Source of the DNA: CAVONV01 sp963697355
GTDB taxonomy: Bacteria; Acidobacteriota; Vicinamibacteria; Marinacidobacterales; DATDRI01
DNA length: 64,000 bases
Assembly (NCBI GenBank): GCA_963697355.1
Contig: CAVONV010000034.1
Location: 238,046 to 302,045 of the forward strand
Reading direction: 5' to 3'
The position numbers and the translations under genes are program-made. The notes beneath the pieces are model-generated. The model was not told the DNA's origin, did not search any database, and saw only the letters and a program-made list of their open reading frames with translations. Numbering within the stretch: the stretch's first letter is position 1; each line of letters begins with the position of its first letter. Below are positions 37,793 through 46,758 of this stretch, piece after piece.

Positions 37793-38536
37793 ATGGAACG
37801 TATCGACGGTCGCAACCCCGATGAGCTTCGGCCGATCAAGATAACCCCCCACGCACTGATGCACGCCGAAGGGTCGGTGTTGATTGAAGTCGGGGAGACC
37901 AAAGTGATTTGCTCGGCCACGATCGAAGAGACGACACCTCGTTTCCTCAGAGGTAGCGGACAAGGGTGGGTGACGGCGGAGTATGGCATGCTCCCGCGCT
38001 CCTCCGCGCAGCGCATTCCGCGCGAGTCGACCCGAGGAAAAGTATCGGGAAGGACGCAGGAGATCCAACGGCTCATCGGCCGGTCCCTTCGCGCGATTAC
38101 GGATCTCAAGCGACTCGGAGAACGAACGGCTTGGATGGACTGTGATGTGATTCAAGCCGATGGCGGCACCCGAACGGCATCCATCACGGGAGCCTTCGTC
38201 GCGCTGGCGATGGCACTCAAGAAAGCACACAGTGATGGTTTGATATCCGTCTTCCCTCTCTTGGATTTTGTCGCCGCCACGAGCGTCGGCATCGTGAAGG
38301 GAGAGCTCCTGACGGACCTCAACTACGATGAAGACTCCCAAGCCGAGGTCGACATGAACGTCGTCAAGACCGGCCGAGGCCGATTCGTTGAAGTCCAAGG
38401 TACCGCGGAGTCGACGCCCTTTAGCGATGACGAGCTCTCTCGGTTGTTGGAGGCGGCCGGTGACGGCATTCGCCAAATCGTGGAGATGCAGTCGGAGATC
38501 CTCGGTCCCGTCGTCTTTTGCCACCCGTCTTCATAA
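37793..38536 (+). CDS. rph: Ribonuclease PH
   Basis: 247 residues, normal length. The family start RIDGRNPDELRPIKI is followed by KVICSATIEETTPRFLRG, the substrate-binding block WVTAEYGMLPRSSAQR and the active-site region DCDVIQADGGTRTASITGA. The enzyme trims tRNA 3' ends by phosphorolysis. It is 5 bp after the GerMN gene and 15 bp before rdgB; four tRNA genes follow downstream. Confidence 0.96.
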   Translation: MERIDGRNPDELRPIKITPHALMHAEGSVLIEVGETKVICSATIEETTPRFLRGSGQGWVTAEYGMLPRSSAQRIPRESTRGKVSGRTQEIQRLIGRSLRAITDLKRLGERTAWMDCDVIQADGGTRTASITGAFVALAMALKKAHSDGLISVFPLLDFVAATSVGIVKGELLTDLNYDEDSQAEVDMNVVKTGRGRFVEVQGTAESTPFSDDELSRLLEAAGDGIRQIVEMQSEILGPVVFCHPSS

Positions 38537-38551
38537 AGGACAACCCTTCCC

Positions 38552-39151
38552 TTGAAGCTCCTTCTCGCGACCCGTAATAAAGGGAAGATCCGCGAGCAAG
38601 TCGAGGTCATGTCCAAGAGCGGCATCGAAGTCGTCGGTCTCGACGCTTGGCCCGATCTCGAATCTCCCGAGGAGCCCGGCCCGAGCTTCATCGATAACGC
38701 CGTGGTCAAGGCGTTGTTCTATCATCGTGCGACGGGGCTGCCGGCGGTTGGTGAAGACTCGGGACTCGAAGTCGATGCTCTAGACAAAGCTCCGGGCATT
38801 TACTCCGCCCGTTGGATGGGCGAAGACACCTCCTACGCTGTGAAGAACCAGAGGTTGCTCGAGAAGCTGAAAGATCTCCCCTCGGAGAAAAGGACCGCGC
38901 GCTACGTCTGTGCCGTGGCTTTGGCGGAACGCGATGACATCATCTTCAAGGTCGTAGAAACCATTGAGGGTCTTATTGCGGAGCATCCCAAGGGACGAGG
39001 GGGTTTCGGCTACGATCCCGTCTTTTACTATCCTCCGTTCGATAAGACATTGGCCGAAGCCAAATCAGAGGAGAAGAACCGGGTCAGCCACCGAGGAAAG
39101 GCAATGGCCCGCCTTCGCGAGTTTCTTGACCAGACGCATAAACGGCCGTAA
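38552..39151 (+). CDS. rdgB: XTP/dITP pyrophosphatase (Ham1 family)
   Basis: 199 residues. The TTG start gives MKLLLATRNKGKIREQ, the typical opening with the nucleotide-binding TRNKGK. Further motifs are DNAVVKALFYHRATGLPAVGEDSGLEVDAL and FGYDPVFYYPPFDKTLAE. It removes deaminated purine nucleoside triphosphates. AAAGGA lies about 11 bases upstream. It forms one run with the amidase, GerMN and rph genes. Confidence 0.95.
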   Translation: MKLLLATRNKGKIREQVEVMSKSGIEVVGLDAWPDLESPEEPGPSFIDNAVVKALFYHRATGLPAVGEDSGLEVDALDKAPGIYSARWMGEDTSYAVKNQRLLEKLKDLPSEKRTARYVCAVALAERDDIIFKVVETIEGLIAEHPKGRGGFGYDPVFYYPPFDKTLAEAKSEEKNRVSHRGKAMARLREFLDQTHKRP

Positions 39152-39165
39152 AATAGCAGTTTGCT

Positions 39166-39243
<78 letters not shown>

Positions 39244-39297
39244 CGAGCTCCCGAAAAGTCCAGGCGTGCTGAGAGATAGGCCCTAGCCCAGGCATTG

Positions 39298-39374
39298 GCG
39301 CCAGTAGCTCAGTAGGATAGAGCGGCGGCCTTCTAAGCCGCGGGTCAGGGGTTCGAATCCTCTCTGGCGCGCCA
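39298..39374 (+). tRNA. tRNA-Arg (TCT)
   Basis: Acceptor GCGCCAG (39298-39304) pairs with CTGGCGC (39364-39370), then G and encoded CCA. Anticodon stem GCGGC/GCCGC with loop CTTCTAA gives TCT, reading AGA. Confidence 0.95.
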
Positions 39375-39399
39375 GCTATAATAGATGTGACGCATTGAT

Positions 39400-39476
39400 G
39401 GTGAGTGTAGCTCAGCTGGTAGAGCGCTGGATTGTGGTTCCAGTGGCCGCGGGTTCGATCCCCGTCACTCACCCCA
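39400..39476 (+). tRNA. tRNA-His (GTG)
   Basis: Acceptor GTGAGTG (39401-39407) pairs with CACTCAC (39466-39472), discriminator C and encoded CCA. The additional G at 39400 fits the extra G-1 of tRNA-His opposite C73. Anticodon loop TTGTGGT. Confidence 0.95.
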
Positions 39477-39490
39477 TTTTCTGAATGGCA

Positions 39491-39507
39491 GGCCGGGTAG
39501 ACCGGCC
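39491..39507. other. Stem-loop between tRNA-His and tRNA-Arg
   Basis: GGCCGG-GTAGA-CCGGCC is a perfect 6-bp hairpin between the two tRNA genes. It may be a processing signal; there is no T run. Confidence 0.3.
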
Positions 39508-39520
39508 ACAGGTCTTCAGC

Positions 39521-39597
39521 GCGCCCTTAGCTCAGTTGGATAGAGCGACAGACTTCGAATCTGTAGGTCGTACGTTCGAGTCGTACAGGGCGCGCCA
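39521..39597 (+). tRNA. tRNA-Arg (TCG)
   Basis: Acceptor GCGCCCT (39521-39527) pairs with AGGGCGC (39587-39593), then G and encoded CCA. Anticodon stem ACAGA/TCTGT with loop CTTCGAA gives TCG, reading CGA. Confidence 0.95.
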
Positions 39598-39749
39598 TTT
39601 TTCTCAGTGAATTGCAGATCCGCCTTCCTAGCCTCACTGATTTTGCTGTCACTTGCCGCGGCCCAGAGTCGGGGCGCGCTGATTTTTCAAAGATTTATCG
39701 CCACATCACGACCTCGGTCGCGTGCCCTCGCACCAAACACTTCTTTCGC

Positions 39750-39800
39750 CCGGCTGATTTCAGAAAAAATTTTGTAATGCGAGAGAGTTCGACCAATCAC
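39750..39800 (-). pseudogene. 5' stump of a Ser/Thr kinase gene
   Basis: From GTG 39800 the minus strand reads VIGRTLSHYKIFSEISR, almost the same as the first 17 codons of the intact kinase at 42664, then turns into unrelated sequence. Its promoter and leader (39801-39852) are also conserved. The rest of the gene is gone, so this is the relic of a sister kinase gene. Confidence 0.65.
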
Positions 39801-39822
39801 GGAGGCCCTCCACGCTGGGGTG

Positions 39823-39852
39823 AGAATAGTGGTTTTCCGAGGGGAAAGTCAA
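39823..39852 (-). promoter_or_regulatory. Kinase-family promoter (orphaned copy)
   Basis: On the minus strand TTGACT (39852-39847), an 18-bp spacer and TATTCT (39828-39823), 22 bp before the GTG of the kinase stump. Same boxes and spacing as the promoters at 42695-42724 and 56278-56307. Confidence 0.6.
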
Positions 39853-39885
39853 AGAGAGGCGAACGCTAATGGCAATGTCTGCAGC

Positions 39886-39965
39886 TTGTTCCTTAAACCA
39901 ACACGTCATGGCCCCAAATCAACACGTTGTTCCTTAGAACGTCATCTCATGCCGGTCCAAACGTA
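39886..39965. repeat. 80-bp dispersed repeat, copy A
   Basis: It aligns without gaps to 61418-61497. Each copy is itself two related units, marked by TTGTTCC(T/C)TAAACCAACACGTCATGG-like and CACGTTGTTCC(T/C)TAGA words. It lies between the stop of the kinase gene and the kinase stump. It may be the end of a lost insertion element. Confidence 0.55.
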
Positions 39966-39985
39966 TGGGCGACCAATGTCGCAGT

Positions 39986-42664
39986 CTACTGCTCTTCGCT
40001 GAGGGTGAGCATCCAGATGTCGGCTGTTTCTTCCACATGGGTGTAACATATCCAACGTCCGTCACGGGAAAGAGAAAAAGCAGGCGAAATAGCGCCAGAG
40101 GTTTCGGGAACAGAGAATACTTCTCGGACAAGGCCGGACACACGATTCACCGAACAGATCTTGCCGTGGCATGGATATAGGAGACTTCGCCCGTCGGGCA
40201 ACCATAGCTGGGTAGGAGCCCCGCCACTCGTCGTCGCTAGACGCTGGTATTCATTTGACTCGAAAGAGTAAACGACAACCTCAGGCGGTTTCTCGGTTGC
40301 CGAACTGCCGATACCAGCTAGCCCCCATCCATCCGGAGACCAGGAAACGACTTCAAATCTATCCGTCTCTTCACCATAGGGAGGAAGAGGGCTCGGAGAT
40401 TGTTCGGCCCATGGCTTGTTCGGATCGAAGATATAAGACTGGCCTTCGCTCCGATTGTAGAAAGCTATTTGCGACCCGTCTGGTGACCAGCTAGGGTAGT
40501 TGATGCTCTGACCGGGTGTGTTCGTGAGCTGCTTTAGGTCGCTGCCGTCCGGTTTGATAGTCCAGATTTCGTAGCTACCGGAGCGATCCGAGTAGAACAC
40601 AATTCTCTGCCCGTCAGGAGACCAGCGAGGCACACGGTTTCGATGGGCATCCTGGGTCAATCGACGGTAGTCTGTGCCATCGCTCCTAATGACTACTAGG
40701 TCTTCTTCCGGTGCCAATTGAAACACAACCCGTTGACCGTTTGGCGATAGTCCAGGGGTTTTTGACAACTTCGAACCGGTCGTTATTTGGATCGGGGCTC
40801 CGGCAACGGTCGCCGTTTGAGGCTCGAGCTCGACCTTCCAAAGATTGTTCGCTTCCTGCTCTTCGACATACGCCATCCGCCTCATGTCCCGTGATAGGGC
40901 GAGTTGCGGCCGAGAACCGGACCCACCGGTTGTAACGGCCGCCGGCGCTCCAAGCAGGTTTCCGCTCTCGCCATCGACACGAACTCGCCAAATGTTCATG
41001 CTACCGCCCCGGTCGCTTGCGAAGTAAAGGTACGTGCCGTCGGAGGACCAAACGGGACTCCAATCAACATAGGTGTCATCAGTGATAGGGACGGCTTCGC
41101 CTCCGGTCACGGAGGCCGTCCAAATGTTACGCTGAGCGGTCCGGTTGCCGGAGGCGTCTTCTAAACTCCAGTAGGCAATTCGATTACCGGACGGTGACCA
41201 GTTCGGCTGCATTCCATCCCTTTCACTAATGAGAGACGTTTCTCCATTTTCCACGTCGACAGTCCAAATTTGACTCGTGGTGAGCCGCACTTCTTTTTTG
41301 AAACCTTCTGTGGCGAAAACAACTTTTTTGCCATCGGGAGACCAAGCCGGGTTGAAGCCGAAGTCCGTCAACCGCCGTACGGACTCGCCCGTTGCACCCA
41401 TCAAGAAGAGGCCTCCGCCGTCCCGTTCCGATCGGAAAGCGATTCGTTCGCCATCAGGGGAAAAAGTCGGATGGGTGTCGTCGTCCGTAGAGTTCTCGGT
41501 GAGATTCATCGCATTCTCTCCACCTACCCTCTGCAAATAGATGTCCCAGTTCCCGGATACCGCACTGGCGTAGACGACGAAACTTCCATCAGGTGAAAGG
41601 CTGGGGAACAATTCCTGCCCCGCTTGAGAAGTCAGCCTGGCGAACGTACCTTCAATCGGTGCAGGCGTGGCATCGGAGATTTCCCGATCCGGCCCTATCA
41701 GCAAGTACGTCCCGATGACGGCTACGATCGTCACGGCCACAAAGGCTGCCGCTAGAGTCCACTTTTTCTCTGGAGAAGGTGGAGTGGCGATAGCACCCTC
41801 CACGACTTCTCTTGAGTCTCTTTCCTGCTTTAGCTCCTCTAGTTCGTTTTTCAAGTCGATGGCTGTTTGAAACCTCTTTCCGGGAAACTTCCCAAGGCAG
41901 CGCCGGATGATTCTTCCAAGGTCACGAGGAAGGGTTGGATTGACTTCCGTCGCCGGGTCGGGCGTATCTTTGATTATCGACGAAAGAACAGATGCCGCTG
42001 TGTCACCCTTGAAAGGACGCTCTCCCGTCGCCATCTCATAGAGGATGATGCCGATTGAGAAGATGTCCGACCTGTGATCGATTGACTTCCCTTCCGCCTG
42101 CTCCGGCGACATATAGGCCACCGTCCCCAAGATTCGTCCCTCAGCCGTGGCTGATTGGGTGGGAAGCTCGCTGGCCCCATCCTCTGCATGCCCAAGCTTC
42201 AACTTCGCCAAACCGAAGTCAAGGATCTTCAGCCTCCCGTCATCTCCAACCATGAGATTGTCGGGTTTCAAGTCTCGATGAACGATCCCTTGATCATGAG
42301 CCGCACTCACTGCGTCGGCAAGAGGGATCGCAATCTCAAAGAACTTCTTGAGAGGCAGGCCCTTCTTCGGAATCAACTCCGTGATCGTCTTTCCCTTCAC
42401 CAACTGCATCGTGTAGAAGTGGACACCTTCTGCCTCTTCGACCGAGTAAATGGTGACGATATTGGGATGGTCTAGTGCGGCTACAGCTTTTGCTTCACGT
42501 TCAAACCGTGCACGACGCTCAGCATTCTCGGCCATCTCGGACGGCAGGACCTTCAGCGCCACTTTGCGGTCGAGATTCAGGTCGAGGGCACAGTAGACGA
42601 TTCCCATGCCTCCTCGGCTGATTTCAGAGAGGATTCTGTAGTGCGAGAGAGTGCGTCCGATCAC
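39986..42664 (-). CDS. Ser/Thr protein kinase with C-terminal TolB-like propeller
   Basis: 892 residues, GTG start with GAGAGG nine bases upstream. The kinase domain is complete: glycine loop ISRGGMGIVY, VALKVLP (Lys 38), catalytic IVHRDLKPDNLMV, DFGLAKLKLG and APE-like YMSPEQAEGKS. One membrane helix (WTLAAAFVAVTIVAVIGTYLLIG) near residue 330 precedes an extracytoplasmic propeller of WD40/TolB repeats (FPSLSPDGSFVVYAS; HPTFSPDGERIAFRSE; NPAWSPDGKKVVFAT and others). This is a common acidobacterial build; it probably senses an external signal and phosphorylates cytoplasmic targets. Its promoter is shared with other kinase genes in the window. Confidence 0.92.
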   Translation of the reverse strand: MIGRTLSHYRILSEISRGGMGIVYCALDLNLDRKVALKVLPSEMAENAERRARFEREAKAVAALDHPNIVTIYSVEEAEGVHFYTMQLVKGKTITELIPKKGLPLKKFFEIAIPLADAVSAAHDQGIVHRDLKPDNLMVGDDGRLKILDFGLAKLKLGHAEDGASELPTQSATAEGRILGTVAYMSPEQAEGKSIDHRSDIFSIGIILYEMATGERPFKGDTAASVLSSIIKDTPDPATEVNPTLPRDLGRIIRRCLGKFPGKRFQTAIDLKNELEELKQERDSREVVEGAIATPPSPEKKWTLAAAFVAVTIVAVIGTYLLIGPDREISDATPAPIEGTFARLTSQAGQELFPSLSPDGSFVVYASAVSGNWDIYLQRVGGENAMNLTENSTDDDTHPTFSPDGERIAFRSERDGGGLFLMGATGESVRRLTDFGFNPAWSPDGKKVVFATEGFKKEVRLTTSQIWTVDVENGETSLISERDGMQPNWSPSGNRIAYWSLEDASGNRTAQRNIWTASVTGGEAVPITDDTYVDWSPVWSSDGTYLYFASDRGGSMNIWRVRVDGESGNLLGAPAAVTTGGSGSRPQLALSRDMRRMAYVEEQEANNLWKVELEPQTATVAGAPIQITTGSKLSKTPGLSPNGQRVVFQLAPEEDLVVIRSDGTDYRRLTQDAHRNRVPRWSPDGQRIVFYSDRSGSYEIWTIKPDGSDLKQLTNTPGQSINYPSWSPDGSQIAFYNRSEGQSYIFDPNKPWAEQSPSPLPPYGEETDRFEVVSWSPDGWGLAGIGSSATEKPPEVVVYSFESNEYQRLATTSGGAPTQLWLPDGRSLLYPCHGKICSVNRVSGLVREVFSVPETSGAISPAFSLSRDGRWICYTHVEETADIWMLTLSEEQ

Positions 42665-42694
42665 GGAGAGCCTCTCGATCGCTGGCTAGGGATG

Positions 42695-42724
42695 AGGATA
42701 GTATTTTGCCGTGTGAAAAGTCAA
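42695..42724 (-). promoter_or_regulatory. Kinase-family promoter
   Basis: Minus strand TTGACT (42724-42719), 18-bp spacer, TATCCT (42700-42695), 30 bp before the GTG start. Conserved in boxes and spacing with 39823-39852 and 56278-56307. Confidence 0.65.
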
Positions 42725-43098
42725 AGCGAAGGTGGCTTTCTAGGGTGGATCAACAGGCGATGACATGAAAATGTTGCTTGGGAGGTGAATCATGGCTTCC
42801 AGGACATGATCGCCATAAATGCCGCTACTGAATTCGCACGTTCCGGAACGAGCTCCCAAAAGCCAGGTTGGATACACTCGGGCTCAAAAAAGAGATCACT
42901 TTTTTTCGATGTCTCTTGACAACTTTCGACTGCATTGTGCAATGAACCAAATGACGCGATCGAGAATGGGCCTCTTTGTCCTCTGGTCGGCGCGTGCGTT
43001 TCTTTTTCGGCGAGGAAGCCTTCAAAGCTACCCGAAGTGTTGAACGTTCAACAGCCGTCGTTTATGGAAACAAAAAAAGCTGCGCTTATATTGGAGGC
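42725..43098. other. Intergenic region between divergent kinase and HNH genes
   Basis: No gene is visible. TTGACA (42916-42921) is followed by the inverted repeat CATTG-TG-CAATG (42933-42944), a possible regulated promoter for the HNH gene, but no good -10 box is at the right distance and the leader would be about 150 bases. Confidence 0.35.
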
Positions 43099-44277
43099 AT
43101 GAAATACAAACACCAATCACCGTCGTTCTCCGAAGTCTCAGATGATGCCCTGCTCCGCCGACTCACTGAGCTTCTGACAAAGTCCCGGCGCGTCGAAGCC
43201 GAGCTGGTCGCACACATCGGTGAGGTGGATGCGAGGAGGCTTTTTGCGAGCAAGGCATCGTCCATGTTCGTCTATTCGACCGAGGTTTTGAACCTCTCCG
43301 AGCACGAAGCCTATTTGCGCATCAAGGTCGCCCGTGCGGCTCGAAAGCACCCGATACTCCTAGAGATGCTCGCCGACGGAAGTCTTCACCTGAGCGGCAT
43401 AGCGAAGCTGGTCCCTCTCCTCACCGAGACCAACTGCGAAACACTTCTGGCCCGCGCGGCTCATCAATCGAAACGGAAAATCGAAGAGCTGGTCGCCGAG
43501 CTTTCTCCTAAGCCCGATGTTCCCGCGACGATGCGCAAGTTACCCGAGCGACAAAAGAACACACCGTCCATAAAGATCCAACTAGGTCCGGACCTAGTGG
43601 TGTCGAGCTCGGGATCTAAACATGTGAAGCCAGAACGGGAAACAAAACCAGTGCTCCGACCGGCTCCGGCTCGAACCATGCCAGCGGTGGTACAACCCAT
43701 TGCTCCGGCTCGATGGAGAGTCCAGTTCACCGCGAGTGCCGGACTCCGCGAGAAACTCGATCGACTTCGCGATCTCATGCGCTCGTCGGTCCCGGATGGC
43801 GACCTAGCGACCATCATCGAAGAGGCCGTGACCGAGAAGCTCGAAAGGCTCGAATCCAAGCGCTTTGGTAAGACGAAAGCTCCCAGAAAAAGCCTCGAAG
43901 AGACGAAGACGTCACCTTCTTCTCGCTACATCCCGGCACCTGTCAAGCGCGCGGTCTACGAGCGCGATCAGGGACAATGCGGCTATGTTGACCCGTCCGG
44001 TCGCCGCTGCACCGAAACCGAGCGGCTCGAGTTCCACCACCACAAGCCCTTTGGCCGTGGTGGTGACCACAGCGTTGGAAATATTCAACTCGCTTGCAGG
44101 ACTCACAACGGGTACTACGCGGAGCGCGACTACGGTAAGGAGGTTGTGGAGCGCTACCGAATCAAAAGGCGCTCAGGAAGCCGTGTTTCCGAGCCCGCGG
44201 CCGCCTACACCTTTAGCAACCGAGCGACCTATTACGATCGAGCTTTGCTGATCGGGCAGTACAACTCCATCAGATAA
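43099..44277 (+). CDS. HNH endonuclease-domain protein (DUF222-like)
   Basis: 392 residues from ATG 43099. GGAGG sits only one base before this ATG, so the start is not certain, but no better one is seen. The N-terminal helical region (LTELLTKSRRVEAELVAHIG, HLSGIAKLVPLL) resembles DUF222/13E12-type proteins. A Pro-rich linker and a helical block (FTASAGLREKLDRLRDLMRS) follow. The C-terminal HNH domain is complete: YERDQGQCGYVD, RLEFHHHKPFGRGGDH and IQLACRTHN. Such proteins are often multicopy and linked to mobile DNA; a 5'-truncated relative lies at the right edge (63734-64000). Confidence 0.85.
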   Translation: MKYKHQSPSFSEVSDDALLRRLTELLTKSRRVEAELVAHIGEVDARRLFASKASSMFVYSTEVLNLSEHEAYLRIKVARAARKHPILLEMLADGSLHLSGIAKLVPLLTETNCETLLARAAHQSKRKIEELVAELSPKPDVPATMRKLPERQKNTPSIKIQLGPDLVVSSSGSKHVKPERETKPVLRPAPARTMPAVVQPIAPARWRVQFTASAGLREKLDRLRDLMRSSVPDGDLATIIEEAVTEKLERLESKRFGKTKAPRKSLEETKTSPSSRYIPAPVKRAVYERDQGQCGYVDPSGRRCTETERLEFHHHKPFGRGGDHSVGNIQLACRTHNGYYAERDYGKEVVERYRIKRRSGSRVSEPAAAYTFSNRATYYDRALLIGQYNSIR

Positions 44278-44369
44278 TCTCAATCGGATCCAGAGTGACG
44301 AGGCTAGTTGCTACTTGTGCCAGTTTTGCACTGCCAAATCCCCGAACATTGAATAGTCATCGAACTTCG

Positions 44370-45701
44370 CTAGTCTTCTATTGCATCTGCAACCCTATCT
44401 GCGAGAATCGCAGCAATCGATATCAATGTATGCCTACTGGCATTGGCCGCGTGGGAAAGATCAAAAATGAGGCCACTGCTCTCGAACACGGGCTCGTCGT
44501 AGTTCTCGTTGGTGCCGGGTACCATCGTGTTTTCGAAGGAATCTGTGACAGTAGCACCAGGGCGTACAAAAAACGAGCCCGCGCTCATGGCGTGATAGCC
44601 GTTGCCGTCTTTATCCAACGCCGTCGCCCCGCCGGATATCGTGACATTGAGGAAGGCATGTAAGATGACATCCCTGGCAGCCATTTGGAGGATGATATCG
44701 CTGACTCCAATGTCAGGGTTCCCAATGTCCCGATCCTCGTCGGTGACCAGAATGAAAAGCTTCGTCACGTCAGCCCGGAATGGGTAGTTGTTCATAGCAA
44801 AGTCGATGGCGGAATAGCCGTCCTCGTAGGACGTGCGGTTGTTTTGGAGGAATCTGACAACCGTTTACAACTCCGAGGCATCGCCAAGAAGAAGGCCGTC
44901 CACCAAGTAAAGGCGGTTGTGGTCCAAGTCGTCACCCAGCTGGGCGAATCCGAGCAGACCGTACTGATTCACGCCAATCCCGTAAGTCACGTGGAGCGCA
45001 TGGTCTAACTCGAGGACAAAATCGGCAAGGAATTGCTGCTCGTTCTCATCCATCGTTGTGGATTCATCAACAAGAAAGATGACATCGACGGCTCGCCGCG
45101 TTGGCTGTGTACTCATCTCAGCACAAATCAGACCACCGCTGGTATCGATGCCGACAACGGCCTCTCCAGCGGGACATTGCGCGCCAAGCCACGTCAAGAG
45201 GTGACCGATCTGCTCTAGTTGTTCAGGGGTCAGAGGGCAATCGCATACACCAGGAGGGCCCTGCTCGCCTCGCTCACCTTGGGGTCCGATCTCGCCACGA
45301 GGTCCAGCTGGACCTTCGGGTCCTTGTGGGCCCACGGCTCCAGCCGTCAGGTCGAACGAATCGCTTCGTTTGGAACCCCATCCCGTACGCACCGTCAGGC
45401 GATAGTCACCCGGCTCCAGATCGGGTGGTAATTTCGCGATGATCATGTCCCATTGGTACAAATCGACAACGAGAGGATCAGGAAAGTCTCCCAAAGTAAC
45501 TTCCAGGCCCCGACCATTGTCCAAGCCGCTGCCGTAGATGAAAAGGAGCTCCTGATCCAAATCAAGCGAGACCTCTGATATCTGGAGTTTCTTTTTGGAG
45601 GCCTTGTCGCGATACCGTTTTTGACCAGACCAAGCCTCGTCGCCCATCACGAGTAGCATCATCAATATGGTTGATACAAGCAGGGGTTTCCTGACAGTCA
45701 T
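44370..45701 (-). pseudogene. Collagen-like / VWA exported protein, split by one in-frame stop
   Basis: From ATG 45701 there is a signal peptide (PLLVSTILMMLLVMGDEAWS), a beta-rich domain, and a collagen-like Gly-x-y block (GPQGPEGPAGPRGEIGPQG). A VWA domain follows with MIDAS start VIFLVDESTTMDENEQQ. Translation stops at TAA (44867-44865) after LLLGDASEL. The same frame then continues with TVVRFLQNNRTSYEDGYS and the rest of the VWA domain (LFILVTDEDRDIGNPD) to 44370, 443 codons in all. A single base change explains it. Either a recent pseudogene, a sequencing error, or a short product with half a VWA domain. Confidence 0.75.
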
Positions 45702-45745
45702 TCTGCACCTCCCTAATGCTTCGAGAATTCAAGCGGGTCATGACG

Positions 45746-45970
45746 TCATCGTTCGGCCCTCGGAGCGAGCTCCTTCACGAGACGGAACCCGGTGCTAGTC
45801 TCGACACCCGAGGCGGTCTGGACAGGATTCCAAAGTGGTTCGGATTTCCCGTGGCGACTCCAGTAGGCCTCGGGGTCATAACTGTCCAGAGTCCACGCGG
45901 CCACGTTACCCGTCATGTTGCATGGACCGACTCGAACATTACAGCACCAGCAATCGACCGCGCCGGGACC
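45746..45970 (-). pseudogene. C-terminal remnant of a formylglycine-generating-enzyme-like gene
   Basis: The minus strand reads NMTGNVAAWTLDSYDPEAY and, further on, ETSTGFRLVKE before TGA at 45748. The pattern GNV-x2-W-x2-D-Y and terminal GFRLV match the C-terminal part of FGE-sulfatase (SUMF1-like) domains. The RGGSW block expected between them is missing and no upstream frame continues it. Treated as a decayed fragment. Confidence 0.45.
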
Positions 45971-46048
45971 AACAACCTTCTGTCCGATCTGACAATTGTG
46001 ATGAATCTGATTGTGAGACTGTGTCTAAGATTTCAAGCGATGAGCTAA

Positions 46049-46243
46049 GGAAAATCTACTGAGCCTCCGGCGAGACGGCGAGAGTGGCTTTCTGTGGCGC
46101 TTGAACGCTCCCTTGGAAGTGCAAGGAAGAAGCCTTTCGCTGGTGTACCACCGTGCACACAAATCGCTGCACGGGGGGAACGGCACATAGCGCCCTTATA
46201 GGATGTTGAGCGAAGTGCCAACGCAAAGACGCTGTCTGACGCG
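46049..46243. other. Intergenic, nothing recognised
   Basis: The stretch between the remnant and the NTF2-like gene has no frame with family similarity and no repeat. Confidence 0.4.
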
Positions 46244-46702
46244 CTACTCGTCCACCCGAGTTCTGAAACTGGCAACGGCGAGCCACTTTCCGTTCTCTTT
46301 GCGGAACACCCGCGCGAATCGTTGCTTCGCCGTTGGCAAGGTCTTGCCGTTTTCGTCAATCCAGTTGATCGACTCCACATGGCCCCTGTAAATGGCAACA
46401 GACGGGCTAATGAACACGATGCCGATTTCATCGAGGAGCTTGCGCTCGTGTTTCGGCTGGCGCTCGTGCACCGCAGCCATTTCCTTTTCCAGGGTTGCGG
46501 AGCCTTTCCAAGTCCCTTCCCAGTTCTCCCAGTCCTTGGAGAAATTTGCGACCACCGCCGGCACATCATGTCGGTTCCAGGCATCGTTTATCTTCTTGAT
46601 CACATCTCGAATCGCAGTCTCATCGTCCGCTTGATCGGCCATGGCCGGTAAAGAGCCAAAGAGCAGGCTCACTCCGAGTGTGAGAATCATCAGGTATCTC
46701 AT
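46244..46702 (-). CDS. Exported NTF2/SnoaL-like (DUF4440-type) protein
   Basis: 152 residues with signal peptide MRYLMILTLGVSLLFGSLPAMA. The mature part has the NTF2-fold pattern AIRDVIKKINDAWNRHDVPAVVANFSKDWENWEG at the start and RFARVFRKENGKWLAVASF at the end. Such folds bind small ligands or act as simple enzymes; no specific role can be given. It lies 56 bp from the DJ-1-like gene on the same strand. Confidence 0.78.
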   Translation of the reverse strand: MRYLMILTLGVSLLFGSLPAMADQADDETAIRDVIKKINDAWNRHDVPAVVANFSKDWENWEGTWKGSATLEKEMAAVHERQPKHERKLLDEIGIVFISPSVAIYRGHVESINWIDENGKTLPTAKQRFARVFRKENGKWLAVASFRTRVDE

Positions 46703-46758
46703 GAGAACTCGTCTTCTGCTGGCCGTTTCCGAAAGACTGCTAGTTCACTGAACCGGTC

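Noticed and set aside
39886..39965. A CRISPR-like array from the internal units of the 80-bp repeat.
   Set aside because: Only two degenerate units without equal unique spacers and no cas genes in the window.
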